The notes: generated by a model from the letters alone, not told the origin. A stretch of 64,000 nucleotides of DNA from Halococcus salsus (GCF_009900715.1 NZ_JAAAJC010000005.1:84262-148261), one strand, 5' to 3'; numbered from the stretch's first letter, positions 1 to 8,658 are shown. A program made the numbers and translations.

Positions 1-2
1 TG

Positions 3-161
3 CTCGCCCGTACGGGACAGGTACCCGGCGACCTCGTCCACTTCCTCGACGGGTTCGCCGACTACGAACGGTTCCGAGAGCGGGCCTACCGCCTCGGGGC
101 CGACAACCGCGACCTCCTCGGGAAGGTGGTGAGCGCGAGCCCGCCGGCGGGCCGCGAGTAG
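3..161 (+). CDS. C-terminal fragment of an unidentified protein
   Basis: An open frame runs in from the left edge and stops with TAG at 159-161, giving the last 52 residues of a protein whose start lies outside the window. The visible tail is a charged, probably helical segment (HFLDGFADYERFRERAYRLG) followed by a short proline-rich end. Codon use, with G or C in the third position, matches neighbouring real genes. I do not recognise the family and assign no function. The next gene on this strand begins 54 bases later behind its own TATA-like box, so the two need not be co-transcribed. Confidence 0.6.
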   Translation, partial: LARTGQVPGDLVHFLDGFADYERFRERAYRLGADNRDLLGKVVSASPPAGRE

Positions 162-179
162 TCGGCGCGCCAGCGAGGT

Positions 180-186
180 GTTTATC
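180..186 (+). promoter_or_regulatory. TATA-like box upstream of the GAF protein gene
   Basis: TTTATCG lies about 33 bases before the ATG at 216 in otherwise GC-rich DNA. A haloarchaeal TATA box normally sits about 27 bases before the transcription start, which would leave a leader of only a few bases. This is inference from spacing and composition. Confidence 0.4.
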
Positions 187-215
187 GGCGCGCTCGCCGA
201 ACCCCGACCGAACCC

Positions 216-635
216 ATGAGCGAACCGGACGACCCCGACCGAATCCTCCGCGAGGCCATCGAGGCGTTCGACTGCGTCGCGGGCACCCTCCACCGCGCCG
301 ACGGGGACCGCCTCCACCTCGTCGCCAGCGAGGGGATGCCCGACTCCGTGCTCGACCCCATCCAGACGATCCCGTTCGGCAAAGGGATGGCGGGAGCGGC
401 GGCCGAGCGCCGCGAGCCCATCCAGCTCTCGAACCTCCAGACCGACGACTCCGGCGTGGCCGAACCGAGCGCGCGCGACACCGGGATGGAGGGCTCGCTC
501 GTCGCGCCGGTGATCGATTCGAACGGGAACATCGAGGGTGCCATCGGCGTCGCGAAACCCGAAGCCTACGAATTTTCGGAAGAAGAGCGAGACGAACTCA
601 TGGCGATGGGCGAGGAGTTCGCCGACCGGCTCTGA
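216..635 (+). CDS. stand-alone GAF domain protein
   Basis: This 139-residue protein is essentially a single GAF domain: an N-terminal helix, a central sheet with the LHLVASEGMP strand-turn, the FGKGMAGAAAERREPIQL segment typical of the GAF pocket region, and a C-terminal helix (EEERDELMAMGEEFADRL). GAF domains bind small molecules or sense redox state and usually feed a kinase or transcription factor. No output domain is fused or adjacent here, so the partner and ligand are unknown. It ends one base before the stop of the convergent acyl-CoA dehydrogenase gene. The family call is firm; the role is not known. Confidence 0.8.
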   Translation: MSEPDDPDRILREAIEAFDCVAGTLHRADGDRLHLVASEGMPDSVLDPIQTIPFGKGMAGAAAERREPIQLSNLQTDDSGVAEPSARDTGMEGSLVAPVIDSNGNIEGAIGVAKPEAYEFSEEERDELMAMGEEFADRL

Positions 636-636
636 G

Positions 637-1800
637 TTACTCGAAGGCCGAGATACCAGTCAAGTCCTCACCGAGGATCAGCGAGTGGATGTCGTGAGTC
701 CCTTCGTAGGTATACACTGTTTCCATGTTGGCCATGTGGCGCATCGGCGAGTACTCCAGGGTGATGCCGTTGCCGCCGAGCATCTCGCGGGCGATCCTGG
801 ATTGGTCGCGCGCCATCCGGACGTTGTTGAACTTCGCCATCGAGACGTGCTGGGGGCGCATCTCGCCGCGTTCCTTGAGGTCGGCCAGCCGGTGGGCGAG
901 CAGCTGTGCGGTGGTGATCTGGGTCGCCATCTCCGCGAGCTTGTTCTGCTGGAGCTGGAAACCACCGATGGGCTTGCCGAACTGCTCGCGGTCGGTGGCG
1001 TACTCCTGAACCGTCTCGAAACAGTCCATCGCCGCGCCGACCGCGCCCCAGACGATGCCGTAGCGCGCCTGGGTGAGACACGACAGCGGGCCTTTCATCC
1101 CCGAGACGCCGGGCAGAACGTTCCCCTCGGATACCCGAACCCCGTCGAGGTCGAGTTCGCTCGAAACCGACGCCCGGAGCGAGAGCTTCCCGTCGATCGA
1201 GCGGACGTCGAGCCCCTCGCTGTCGGTCTCGACGAGGAAGCCACGAACGGGGTTCCCCTCCTCGCTGGTGTCGCGCGCCCAGACGAGGACCACGTCGGCG
1301 ATCGAGGCGTTCGTCGACCAGCGTTTCTGCCCCGTGAGCACGTACTCGTCCCCATCTCTCTCGGCGGCGGTCTCCATCCCGGCGGGGTTCGAACCGTGCT
1401 CGGGTTCGGTGAGCGCGAACGCGCCGATCGCCTCGCCCGTCCCCATGTCGGGGAGCCAGCGCTCCTTCTGGGCCTCGGAGCCGTAGGTGTGGATGGGGTA
1501 CATCACCAGCGCGCCCTGGACGCTCGCCATCGATCGGACCCCGGAATCGCCCGCTTCGAGCTCCTGCATCAGGAGGCCGTAGGCCTTCTGCGAGCAGTCG
1601 GCGAGACCGTAGCCGTCGAGGTTCGGTGCGAAGAAGCCCCGTTCGCCCATCTCGGGGATCAGTTCGGTGGGGAAGGTGCCCGCCTCGAAGTGGTCGGCGA
1701 TCTCGGGTCGCACCCGGTCGTCGACGAACTCGCGGGCGCTGTCGCGCATCGCACGCTCCTCCTCGCCGAGGTCGGCGTCGAGGCCGACGTAATCGAGCAT
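637..1800 (-). CDS. acyl-CoA dehydrogenase, glutaryl-CoA dehydrogenase-like
   Basis: A 387-residue FAD enzyme of the acyl-CoA dehydrogenase superfamily with all expected parts: helical N-terminus, beta domain (FALTEPEHGSNPAGM near 128), and helical C-terminus carrying the TYEGTHDIH segment whose glutamate (about E366) is the expected catalytic base. The DSGVRSMASVQ stretch around residues 85-95, with an arginine at about 89, and the ending ILGEDLTGISAF resemble glutaryl-CoA dehydrogenases more than straight-chain enzymes. Glutaryl-CoA dehydrogenases oxidise and decarboxylate glutaryl-CoA to crotonyl-CoA. No electron-transfer flavoprotein or CoA transferase gene is adjacent, so the exact substrate remains inferred. 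Confidence 0.85.
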   Translation of the reverse strand: MLDYVGLDADLGEEERAMRDSAREFVDDRVRPEIADHFEAGTFPTELIPEMGERGFFAPNLDGYGLADCSQKAYGLLMQELEAGDSGVRSMASVQGALVMYPIHTYGSEAQKERWLPDMGTGEAIGAFALTEPEHGSNPAGMETAAERDGDEYVLTGQKRWSTNASIADVVLVWARDTSEEGNPVRGFLVETDSEGLDVRSIDGKLSLRASVSSELDLDGVRVSEGNVLPGVSGMKGPLSCLTQARYGIVWGAVGAAMDCFETVQEYATDREQFGKPIGGFQLQQNKLAEMATQITTAQLLAHRLADLKERGEMRPQHVSMAKFNNVRMARDQSRIAREMLGGNGITLEYSPMRHMANMETVYTYEGTHDIHSLILGEDLTGISAFE

Positions 1801-1985
1801 GGTAGAACGAGGGGATCGACCCTGATAAACGTCCTGTATGGGCGTTCGGGTTCCGTTCGCGCCTTTCGATCAGTGACGGGCCGCTTCCGGCGCCGAGCGA
1901 TGGGTGGAAGCGAGCGGCCGAAAACGAGTTCTCGGGGGATCAGGCTGCGACGACCGGTCGACGTGCGACGTCGGTGGGTGAGCCG

Positions 1986-2696
1986 TCAGTCCGACTCCGC
2001 CGAGGGGGCTGGCTGGGCGGCCGACGCGCTGGGGCCGTTCCCGCGGATGAACGCGGTGAACCGGCCGAACAACGTCTTCGCCTCGCAGGCCTTCGTGTAG
2101 TTCTCCTCGGTGATGTCGTCGAGCACGCGGTCGATACGGTCGTCGGGGAGGTCCTTCCCGCCGGCGACGACGCGGGCGGTCTCCATGTCGTACTCGGGGT
2201 GGAACTGGACGCCGAAGGCGTTGTTCACCCGGAAGCCGTGGACGCCGCAGTCGTTCTCGGCGGTCTGGACGGCACCGGGCGGGAGCTCGGTGACGGTGTC
2301 CGAGTGGGTCGTGAAGACCGTCATCGGTTCGTCGCCGAGCAGGAGGCTTTCGTCCCGGCTCTCGACCTCCCGGTAGCCGATCTCGTACTCGCCCATGTCC
2401 TCGACACGCCCGCCGAGCGCGTCGGCGAGGACCTGGTGACCGAAGCAGACGCCGAGCACGGCCATCCCGCGCTCGACCGCCGTTCGGACCCACCCTTTCA
2501 GGGCGTCGATCCAGGGCTCGTCCCAGTAGACCGACGACCGCGACCCGGTCACGACCGCGGCATCGAAGTCGTAGGTGTCGGGGACCGTCTCGTGGACGTC
2601 GAACTCGACGAGCTCCGCGTCGAGTTCGCGTCGGAAGTTCTTCGGGGTGTTCTCATCGCCGGACGCATTCAACAGCGCGATCCGCAAGTCGTTCAC
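1986..2696 (-). CDS. class I glutamine amidotransferase (GMP synthase-like)
   Basis: This 236-residue protein is a stand-alone class I amidotransferase. The nucleophile elbow GVCFGHQ places the catalytic cysteine at about residue 84, and QFHPEYD supplies the His166/Glu168 pair, so the triad looks intact. Such proteins release ammonia from glutamine or hydrolyse gamma-glutamyl bonds. It lacks the ATP-pyrophosphatase half of GMP synthase. It sits just downstream of the glutamate-cysteine ligase gene on the same strand, so action on a gamma-glutamyl compound is conceivable, but that is only an inference from proximity. Confidence 0.85.
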   Translation of the reverse strand: MNDLRIALLNASGDENTPKNFRRELDAELVEFDVHETVPDTYDFDAAVVTGSRSSVYWDEPWIDALKGWVRTAVERGMAVLGVCFGHQVLADALGGRVEDMGEYEIGYREVESRDESLLLGDEPMTVFTTHSDTVTELPPGAVQTAENDCGVHGFRVNNAFGVQFHPEYDMETARVVAGGKDLPDDRIDRVLDDITEENYTKACEAKTLFGRFTAFIRGNGPSASAAQPAPSAESD

Positions 2697-2760
2697 TGTT
2701 CCTCGATACGGTGTCCAGGTGCCTTTAGCTTACGATACCAGCAGGTATTGTGAACGAGTG

Positions 2761-3840
2761 TCACGCGCCCACCCGGAGGTCATGACACACCGCCTCCAGA
2801 CCGCCCTCGCGGTGGAGCCGGCGCTGTCGGAGCGCGCCGCTTTCGTCGTCGAGGAGTCGTGCGATCCCGTCGATCCCGAGCCGCTCGCACTCGCGCTCGA
2901 CGATTTCGGCGAGCGGGACCGTCCCCGTCTCCTCGCGGTCGATGAACGTCGCCTCGTGGCCGTTCCGCGTCGCGCGCCACTTGTTCTCGACCAGGGTGTG
3001 GTAGCGGTGGTTCCGGCCGGTCTCGCCGTCCTCGTAGCGCTCCGCGAGGTCGACCACGAGTGCCTGGACGTACTCGACGAACGCGAGGGTGCGCTCGACG
3101 TCCGACTGGGCGTCGGGCATCCGGACCTCGACGGTGCCACAGCCCGTGTGGAGCCGGACGTCGTACCAGAGGTCCTGCCGGTCGGCGATCGAGTTGGTCT
3201 CGATCAGCAGCCGTTCGAACCGCTGGAATTCCGCGAAGTCCTCGAAGACCGGCGGTATCCCCGTGTTCGGGATCGCCCCGAAGACGTTCGTTCGCGCCGA
3301 CGCCAACCCCGTATCGACCCCCCGCCAGTACGGCGAGTTCGCCGAGAGCGCGAGCATCACGGGCAGGAACCAGCGGATCTCGTTTGCGACCCACGTCGCC
3401 TTGTCGGGGTCGTCCACCCCGACGTGAACGTGGAGCCCCGCCGTCGTGTTCCGGTTCTGTGGGAGCTGGATCCGATTGCGCATGTCGTAGTAGCGCGGGG
3501 CTTCGGTACATTCGAGCCGGTCCCAGTGGGCCGCGGGGTGGAGCCCCGCCGCCGCGATGCCGAACCCGTGGTCGGCGGCGTACTCGACCAGCGCCTCCCG
3601 GATCGCCACCACGCGGTCGTGAGCCGCTGCGAGATCCTCGCAGACCGGGGTTTTGGTCTCGACGATACACTTGAACATCTCGCGGTCGAGGCGGCCATCG
3701 AGCACCGGGGGCGGGTCGCCGTCCGCGATGAGTTCGTCGACCGCGCTCGTCGGGTAGCCCTCGCCGTCGATAGCGAAGAATTCCTCTTCGACCCCAAGAG
3801 TTCCGAGATCCACGAACTCATCGGTCTGACTTTCGCTCAT
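2761..3840 (-). CDS. gshA: glutamate-cysteine ligase, haloarchaeal type
   Basis: A 359-residue member of the GCS2-type glutamate-cysteine ligases. Near the N-terminus GVEEEFF (residues 16-22) supplies the acidic metal-binding cluster, and GLHVHVGVDD around 135-144 is the other family hallmark. Haloarchaea use gamma-glutamylcysteine rather than glutathione as a major thiol, and the homologous enzyme makes it from glutamate, cysteine and ATP. The start ATG at 3840 gives the expected length. It precedes the class I amidotransferase gene on the same strand by about 64 bases, so a short operon is possible. The function is well supported by family. Confidence 0.88.
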   Translation of the reverse strand: MSESQTDEFVDLGTLGVEEEFFAIDGEGYPTSAVDELIADGDPPPVLDGRLDREMFKCIVETKTPVCEDLAAAHDRVVAIREALVEYAADHGFGIAAAGLHPAAHWDRLECTEAPRYYDMRNRIQLPQNRNTTAGLHVHVGVDDPDKATWVANEIRWFLPVMLALSANSPYWRGVDTGLASARTNVFGAIPNTGIPPVFEDFAEFQRFERLLIETNSIADRQDLWYDVRLHTGCGTVEVRMPDAQSDVERTLAFVEYVQALVVDLAERYEDGETGRNHRYHTLVENKWRATRNGHEATFIDREETGTVPLAEIVERECERLGIDGIARLLDDESGALRQRRLHREGGLEAVCHDLRVGA

Positions 3841-3986
3841 TCGTCCCGATAAGTGTGCTGAGAGTGTAAAAGTGTGTCTTCGATCATTTCACGTGGTATG
3901 CAGTCACACGAAACACCCGTGGCTCACGTCGGAGTTCGAACGAACAGCCGGAGGGGGCGTCAGCGGGGGGAATTCGCAGATAAGAG

Positions 3987-5387
3987 TCAGTTGGCGGCCT
4001 GGTCGATCCAGTCCTCGACCGTGGCTTCGGCCGCGCCGGTGGCCTCGGCCACGGTTTCGGGGTCGGCGGCTGCGAGGTCGGCGCGGGAGTCGATGCCGGC
4101 CTCTCGGAGGCGGTCGGCGTAGGTCCCGCCGATGCCGTCGACGCCCACGAGGTCGTCCCCGTCGTCGGCCTCGATACCGTCCTCGTCCTCGTCGGCCGTC
4201 GCGGGCGGTTGCTCCGCCTCGGCCGCGTCCGAGCCCTCGCTTTCGTCGGGGTCGTCGACCTCGATCGCGACGTCCTCGGCCGGCTGGGAGCGCTCCGCGT
4301 ACCACTCACAGACCTCGGGCCAGACGTTCTCGTGGGAGCTCCCCGAGACCGAGAGCCCGATGTGGCCTGTGGGGTACTCGATCACCGAGGTGTCGTCGCT
4401 GGCGACGACCTCGTTGAATGGCTTGCTGGTGTCCGAGGGGATCAGGTGGTCGTATTCACCTGTGATCTGGAGGACCGGCATGTCGATGTTCCCGATGTCG
4501 ACGTGTTTGTCGCCGAGGTAGAGCTCGTTGTTGTAGAGCTTGTTGTCCTGGTAGATGTCCGTGACGAACTGGGCGAACGTGTTGCCGGCGACGTCGATAC
4601 CCTCCGAGAGCCACCGTTCCATCCGCCCGAAGTTCTCGACGAAGTCGTCGTCCTCCAGGTTGTCGTAGAGCCGGACGTACTTCGAGACGTAGTTCGCCAC
4701 CGGGTCCATCAGCGCGAAGCCCACGTCGAGCATCTCGGCGGGCGCGTTGCCGTAGGTCTCGGTGAGCCCGTCGGGCGAGAAGTACTCGTCGTCGCCCCAG
4801 AGTTCGAGCACGCCGCCCGTGTCGTCGAAGCAGAGCCCGGCCGCCATCAGCCCGAGGTTCCGGACCTTCTCGGGGTGGAGCGCGGCGTACATCACCGACA
4901 TCGTGCCGCCCATGCAGTACCCCAGGATGTTGATCGAATCCTGACCCGAGCGCTCGCGCACCTCGTCGACGCAGTTCTCGATGTACCGGTCGACGTAGTC
5001 CTCGAGCGTGAGGTGCTGGTCGAGCCGCGAGGGCTCGTTCCAGTCGATCATGTAGACGTCGAAGCCCGCCTCCAGCAGTCGGCGGATCACCGACCGATCG
5101 GGTTGAAGGTCGAGGATGAACGGTTTGTTGATCAGCGCGTAGATGACGAGGATGGGGACGTCGTGCTGTTCGTCGGTCAGCGGCTCGTAGTGGAGGAGTT
5201 CGAGCTTGTTCTCCGAATAGACCACGTCGCTCGGGGTCTGACCGACGTCCACCGACGCCATCTCGGCGAGCTGTTCGGGCCCCATCTCGACCTTTTCGAC
5301 GGTGTCGGCGGCGGCCTCGAAGCTCCGTCGCTGGGCGTCGAGCGCGGCGGTGAACGGGTTGAACGCGCGCCCGGACCGTTCGGCCAT
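3987..5387 (-). CDS. phaC: class III polyhydroxyalkanoate synthase, catalytic subunit PhaC
   Basis: The 466-residue catalytic subunit polymerises hydroxyacyl-CoA into PHA at the granule surface. The lipase-like box GYCMGG puts the nucleophile at Cys158, with Asp313 in EYDHLIP and His342 in TGHIG completing the triad. Residues about 365-410 are a disordered acidic linker. Residues 412-466 form a helix-hairpin-helix-like domain ([18 protein letters not shown]), a tail I believe is typical of haloarchaeal PhaC proteins. The gene starts four bases after phaE and ends the phaR-phaP-phaE-phaC run, which suggests translational coupling with its obligate partner PhaE. Confidence 0.95.
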   Translation of the reverse strand: MAERSGRAFNPFTAALDAQRRSFEAAADTVEKVEMGPEQLAEMASVDVGQTPSDVVYSENKLELLHYEPLTDEQHDVPILVIYALINKPFILDLQPDRSVIRRLLEAGFDVYMIDWNEPSRLDQHLTLEDYVDRYIENCVDEVRERSGQDSINILGYCMGGTMSVMYAALHPEKVRNLGLMAAGLCFDDTGGVLELWGDDEYFSPDGLTETYGNAPAEMLDVGFALMDPVANYVSKYVRLYDNLEDDDFVENFGRMERWLSEGIDVAGNTFAQFVTDIYQDNKLYNNELYLGDKHVDIGNIDMPVLQITGEYDHLIPSDTSKPFNEVVASDDTSVIEYPTGHIGLSVSGSSHENVWPEVCEWYAERSQPAEDVAIEVDDPDESEGSDAAEAEQPPATADEDEDGIEADDGDDLVGVDGIGGTYADRLREAGIDSRADLAAADPETVAEATGAAEATVEDWIDQAAN

Positions 5388-5391
5388 CGGG

Positions 5392-5943
5392 TCAGTCCTC
5401 CAGCAGCCGGTCGAGTTTCTTCGAGATCTCGTGCTGGCTGCGTTCGAGTTCGAGGAGACGTTCGGCCACCTCGTCGACGTCGTCGCGGGTGGCGAAACCG
5501 AGGCTCTCGAGGGTGTCCTGGCTCATGTCGTCGACCTCCTGCTGGAGCTCCATCAGGTCGCCGACCATCTCGCCCGTGCCCGCGGCGAAGGCGGTGGTAC
5601 CCATGACTTCGGAGTAGGCCTCGTTCGCGCTCTGGAGCCAGATGTCGCGGAACTCGCTCGGGTCGACGTCCTCGCCGCGCGCGGCGTCGGTGATCCGCGA
5701 CTGCATCTGTTCGGCGGCCTCCATCCAGACCTCGTAGGCCCGGCCGTAGCCCTCCACGCCGTCCTCGATGGTCGCCTCGTCCGGGACGGAGCCCTCGAAC
5801 GCGCCCATCCAGGACTCCATGAACGCGGCCTGGGCCTCCATGTTCTGTTCGAACGACTCGGCGACCGCCTCGTTCATCTCGTTCATCATCGTCGCCCAGT
5901 TCCGCTGGATCTCCTCGGGGTCGGTTCCGCTCATACGGCTCAT
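5392..5943 (-). CDS. phaE: class III PHA synthase partner subunit PhaE
   Basis: A 183-residue, mostly helical acidic protein directly upstream of phaC. It carries the [19 protein letters not shown] and ESWMGAFEG segments near the N-terminus and a heptad-rich C-terminal helix ([20 protein letters not shown]) suited to contact the synthase. In haloarchaea PhaE is the non-catalytic partner required for PhaC activity. An internal ATG three codons in (MSGTDPEE) is an equally possible start. Four bases separate it from phaC. The assignment rests mainly on position and composition, since PhaE proteins are poorly conserved in sequence. Confidence 0.9.
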   Translation of the reverse strand: MSRMSGTDPEEIQRNWATMMNEMNEAVAESFEQNMEAQAAFMESWMGAFEGSVPDEATIEDGVEGYGRAYEVWMEAAEQMQSRITDAARGEDVDPSEFRDIWLQSANEAYSEVMGTTAFAAGTGEMVGDLMELQQEVDDMSQDTLESLGFATRDDVDEVAERLLELERSQHEISKKLDRLLED

Positions 5944-5976
5944 TGGTGTGTAGGGGTGAAAAACTGTGGTGGTCGT

Positions 5977-6642
5977 TCAGGCGGAAACCTGGTCCTCGAA
6001 CGTCTCGGCCTGGCTTTCGAGCTGGTCTTGGAACTCCTCGACCTGTGATTCGAGCTGGTCTTGGAACTCCTCGGCCTGTTCGAGCTGGCGTTCGGACTGA
6101 CTCTCGAGGCGCTCTTGGAACTCCTCGATACGGTCCATCTGATCTTCGAGCTGGTCCTGGAACTGCTCGACGTACGCCTCGTTACGGCTCTCGGTTTCCT
6201 CGATGACCTCGACGGTCTGCTCCTGGAGCGCCTCGTGTGAATCGGCGAGCTGGTCGAAGCCCTCGTCGAGGGCGTCGAGGTACTCGGCGGAGAACTCGTC
6301 GTAGTCGTCGAGCCCCTGTTCGAAGCTGTGCAGGAACTGGTCGAACGTCTCGGCGTGGACCTCCGTGAGCTGGGCGAAGCCCTCGTCGGTCGTCTCGCGA
6401 AGCGTCTCGACGGTCTCGTCGGGCATCGCCGGCTCGACCGCGTCGAGGTACTGTGCGGTCGCGGTGTGGGTGGCCTCGACGCTCTGCTGCTGGAGGCTCT
6501 TGCCCGTCTTCATCCCCGAGAGCGCCATCCGGCCGGCGCTCTTCTGGAGGCTGACGCCCTGTTTCATCGCCTGCTGGCTGCCTTCCAAAGCTGTGCGCTG
6601 CATCTCGAACATCGTGCTGACTGGTGTGGTGTACTGACTCAT
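5977..6642 (-). CDS. phaP: PHA granule-associated protein (phasin-like) PhaP
   Basis: This 221-residue acidic protein starts at MSQYTTPVS and is predicted to be a long alpha-helical rod. The N-terminal part (FEMQRTALEGSQQAMKQGV) resembles haloarchaeal granule proteins. The C-terminal 60 residues contain near-repeats of an EEFQDQLESQ unit, giving an amphipathic coiled coil that could coat the hydrophobic granule. Its ATG overlaps the TGA of the AbrB-type gene by four bases, so translation is probably coupled. I chose the internal ATG at 6642; the longer frame upstream is the shadow of phaR. No enzyme motif is present. Confidence 0.85.
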   Translation of the reverse strand: MSQYTTPVSTMFEMQRTALEGSQQAMKQGVSLQKSAGRMALSGMKTGKSLQQQSVEATHTATAQYLDAVEPAMPDETVETLRETTDEGFAQLTEVHAETFDQFLHSFEQGLDDYDEFSAEYLDALDEGFDQLADSHEALQEQTVEVIEETESRNEAYVEQFQDQLEDQMDRIEEFQERLESQSERQLEQAEEFQDQLESQVEEFQDQLESQAETFEDQVSA

Positions 6643-6944
6643 GATTCGTCCCTGTTGCGTTTGACCGGTATCACGACGGTCTGAACGATGTCCCCTTCCT
6701 CGATGTCCAGCGCCTCGCGCTCGGCGTCCGGGATCGATATCCGGCCGCCACTCTGGACACGCGTCTTGAACGTCGCCGTCCCCATCGTCGACGCCGCCAT
6801 CTCGGGCAGGCTGCTCGGCCCCGCACCGTTGTTGAACAGCTGTTGGGCGAACTCCGTCTGTCGCTCGACGGCCTGCTCGCTCGCCTCCTGGAACTGCCGC
6901 GCCCAAACCGCCGGCGGCCACATCGTCTCGTCTTCGTCGGTCAT
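6639..6944 (-). CDS. phaR: AbrB-type PHA regulator PhaR
   Basis: A 101-residue protein starting at MTDEDETMW. An N-terminal helix is followed by an AbrB/SpoVT-like swapped-hairpin DNA-binding domain at residues 56-95 (VQSGGRISIPDAEREALDIEEGD, described from two parts, VQSGGRISIP and DAEREALDIEEGD). In Haloferax mediterranei an AbrB-type PhaR controls the phaRP promoter and associates with granules; the same gene order here supports that role. A palindrome lies about 45-75 bases upstream, in the region shared with phaJ, and could be its operator. The start codon choice avoids a 21-codon extension lacking any family likeness. Confidence 0.85.
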   Translation of the reverse strand: MTDEDETMWPPAVWARQFQEASEQAVERQTEFAQQLFNNGAGPSSLPEMAASTMGTATFKTRVQSGGRISIPDAEREALDIEEGDIVQTVVIPVKRNRDES

Positions 6945-6989
6945 CGCTCGCTTCCACGTAGCCCCCACGGACGGATAAGGATTGCTCTC

Positions 6990-7018
6990 AAAACCACTCG
7001 TTACCATAGGATGGTTTT
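6990..7018. promoter_or_regulatory. inverted repeat between phaR and phaJ, candidate PhaR operator
   Basis: AAAACCA (6990-6996) and TGGTTTT (7012-7018) form perfect 7-base arms separated by 15 bases, in the divergent region between phaR and phaJ. A site here could regulate the phaRPEC side autogenously. The palindrome is seen directly; binding by PhaR is inference. Confidence 0.4.
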
Positions 7019-7130
7019 GTATGGGGCCATCGGGGATGGCGGGTCACTACCCGACAGCGAGAAACGCCGATACGTTCGGGGCATGGAGGCTCTCCCGATG
7101 GAAAACGGTCGAAGATGGTGGTCGAAACGG

Positions 7131-7137
7131 TTTATGG
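7131..7137 (+). promoter_or_regulatory. TATA-like box for phaJ
   Basis: TTTATGG lies 30-36 bases before the phaJ ATG at 7167, which would give a nearly leaderless mRNA. Only this short AT-rich run interrupts GC-rich sequence close to the gene. Confidence 0.45.
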
Positions 7138-7166
7138 TGCTGGAGCCAGTACGTGAGGGGTAGTCC

Positions 7167-7754
7167 ATGAGCTCCGAATCACAGCCCTCCGCGCTGGCCG
7201 AAGCGTGGGTCCGCAACTCCACGTACTTCCTCGACAGCGTTCTTGCGGCCAACCGCGCCACCCTCTCGGCGTTCGGCGTCCCGACCAGCACCGAGAACGG
7301 CGTCGTCGGTGGCGAGGAACGTCCCGAGTGGGACGTCGAACTCACCGAGAACCGTCGCGACGCGCTCACGGTCGGCGACCGGGTCCGGGTCTCGAAGCGC
7401 CTCACCGACGACGACGTCCACGCCTTCGCGGCGGCCAGCGGCGACACCAACCCGCTCCACCTCGACGACGAGTACGCCGAGAGCACGCGGTTCGGCGGGC
7501 GGATCGCCCACGGCACGCTCGTCTCGGGGCTCATCAGCGCCGCGCTCGCGCGCCTTCCCGGACTCGTCATCTACCTCTCACAGGACCTCGAATTCCAGCG
7601 CCCGGTGGGAGTGGGCGACCGCGTCACCGCCGACTGCGAGATCGTCGAGGCGCTCGGCGAGGACCGCTACCGGCTCCGCACCACGGTGACCACCGAAGAG
7701 GGCGAGGTCGCCATCGACGGCGAGGCGGTCGTCCTCCTCGACGAAGAGGCCTAG
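7167..7754 (+). CDS. phaJ: (R)-specific enoyl-CoA hydratase, MaoC family
   Basis: A 195-residue hot-dog-fold hydratase. The family signature appears as ASGDTNPLHLDDEYA, with the catalytic Asp93 and His98, followed by GRIAHGTLVSGL. It hydrates trans-2-enoyl-CoA from beta-oxidation to (R)-3-hydroxyacyl-CoA, the monomer for PhaC/PhaE. It is divergent from phaR, and its position beside the synthase genes makes a monomer-supply role likely. The first 60 residues are an N-terminal extension of unclear purpose. It ends convergently with the alpha/beta hydrolase gene, overlapping it by four bases. Confidence 0.9.
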   Translation: MSSESQPSALAEAWVRNSTYFLDSVLAANRATLSAFGVPTSTENGVVGGEERPEWDVELTENRRDALTVGDRVRVSKRLTDDDVHAFAAASGDTNPLHLDDEYAESTRFGGRIAHGTLVSGLISAALARLPGLVIYLSQDLEFQRPVGVGDRVTADCEIVEALGEDRYRLRTTVTTEEGEVAIDGEAVVLLDEEA

Positions 7755-8617
7755 AGGAACCGGCCGACGACGCGTTCGAACTTCTCGGGATACTCCCGCG
7801 GCGGCCAGTGGCCACACTCCTCGAAGGCGATGAACCGCGCGTCGGGGATCCTCTGGGTCGCGCGTTCGGACCAGTGGACGGGGAAGATCGGGTCCTCACG
7901 GCCGTGGACCAGCAGTGTCGGCTGCTCGACCTCCCCCAGCCGGTCGAGATAACACGTCTTGAGCCCGGTCGCGCGGAACTCGTCGCGCTGCCACTCGCCG
8001 AGCGCGCGCGCGGCCATCGGCCCGACGGCACGCTGGACGTCGGCGACGAACCCGGCGGAGGGGCTCACGGCGATACCGCCGAGGCCCGTCGCGACGGCCA
8101 CCGGGTTCGAGAGGCTCGTGCCGAGCAGGCCGTCGAACCCCGGCACGTTGAGCAGCATCGACCCGCCCGGTCGCCACGGCGCGTCACGACCGAGTCCGTA
8201 GCTATCCACGAGAACCAGGCGTTCGATCCGCTCAGGGTCTTCGAGCGCCGCGCCGAGCGCGACCCCGCCGCCCATCGAGATCCCGACCAGGCTCGCCCGC
8301 TCGATATCGAGAGCCGTCAGGAACCTATCGAGGGTTTCGAGGTAGTTCTGGTGGGTGTACGACGGAAGGGTGTCGCTCTCGCCGTGACCGGGGAAGTCGA
8401 GGGCGAACACGCGGCGGTCGGCGGCGAACGCCGGGAGTGCGTGTTTCCAGGAGACGTCAGCCGCGTCGAGGCCGATGCCGTGGAGCAAAACCACCGGCGG
8501 TTTCTCGCTCTCCTCGCCCGCGACGAAGTAGCGGATCCCGACCCGTTCGTCGTCGACTTCGACCGTCACCGTCTCCGACACAACGTCGGGGTTCGCGTCC
8601 AGGGCTTCGGTTGTCAT
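7751..8617 (-). CDS. alpha/beta hydrolase
   Basis: A 288-residue soluble alpha/beta hydrolase. VVLLHGIGLD (42-51) forms the oxyanion region, VGISMGGG places the nucleophile Ser at about 114, HGREDPIF carries the likely acid, and CGHWPPRE near residue 270 the histidine. The substrate cannot be read from sequence; esterases, lactonases and C-C hydrolases share this plan. It ends on phaJ and is convergent with it, so it may or may not be part of PHA metabolism, for example as a depolymerase or oligomer hydrolase. The start MTTEALD was chosen because the frame upstream overlaps the Cgi121 gene. Confidence 0.85.
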   Translation of the reverse strand: MTTEALDANPDVVSETVTVEVDDERVGIRYFVAGEESEKPPVVLLHGIGLDAADVSWKHALPAFAADRRVFALDFPGHGESDTLPSYTHQNYLETLDRFLTALDIERASLVGISMGGGVALGAALEDPERIERLVLVDSYGLGRDAPWRPGGSMLLNVPGFDGLLGTSLSNPVAVATGLGGIAVSPSAGFVADVQRAVGPMAARALGEWQRDEFRATGLKTCYLDRLGEVEQPTLLVHGREDPIFPVHWSERATQRIPDARFIAFEECGHWPPREYPEKFERVVGRFL

Positions 8618-8658
8618 ACCACACGCAGGCTGGGGGCGGGTATGAGGGTTCGGGAGCC

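Noticed and set aside
538..2100. A 520-codon open frame on the plus strand across the acyl-CoA dehydrogenase gene
   Set aside because: It is the antisense shadow of the real gene: high GC in the third position removes stops from the opposite strand. The translation has no family signature.
5977..6957. A 326-codon frame for the phasin gene
   Set aside because: The first 105 codons overlap phaR in another frame and look non-coding; the ATG at 6642 overlaps the phaR stop in the usual ATGA manner.
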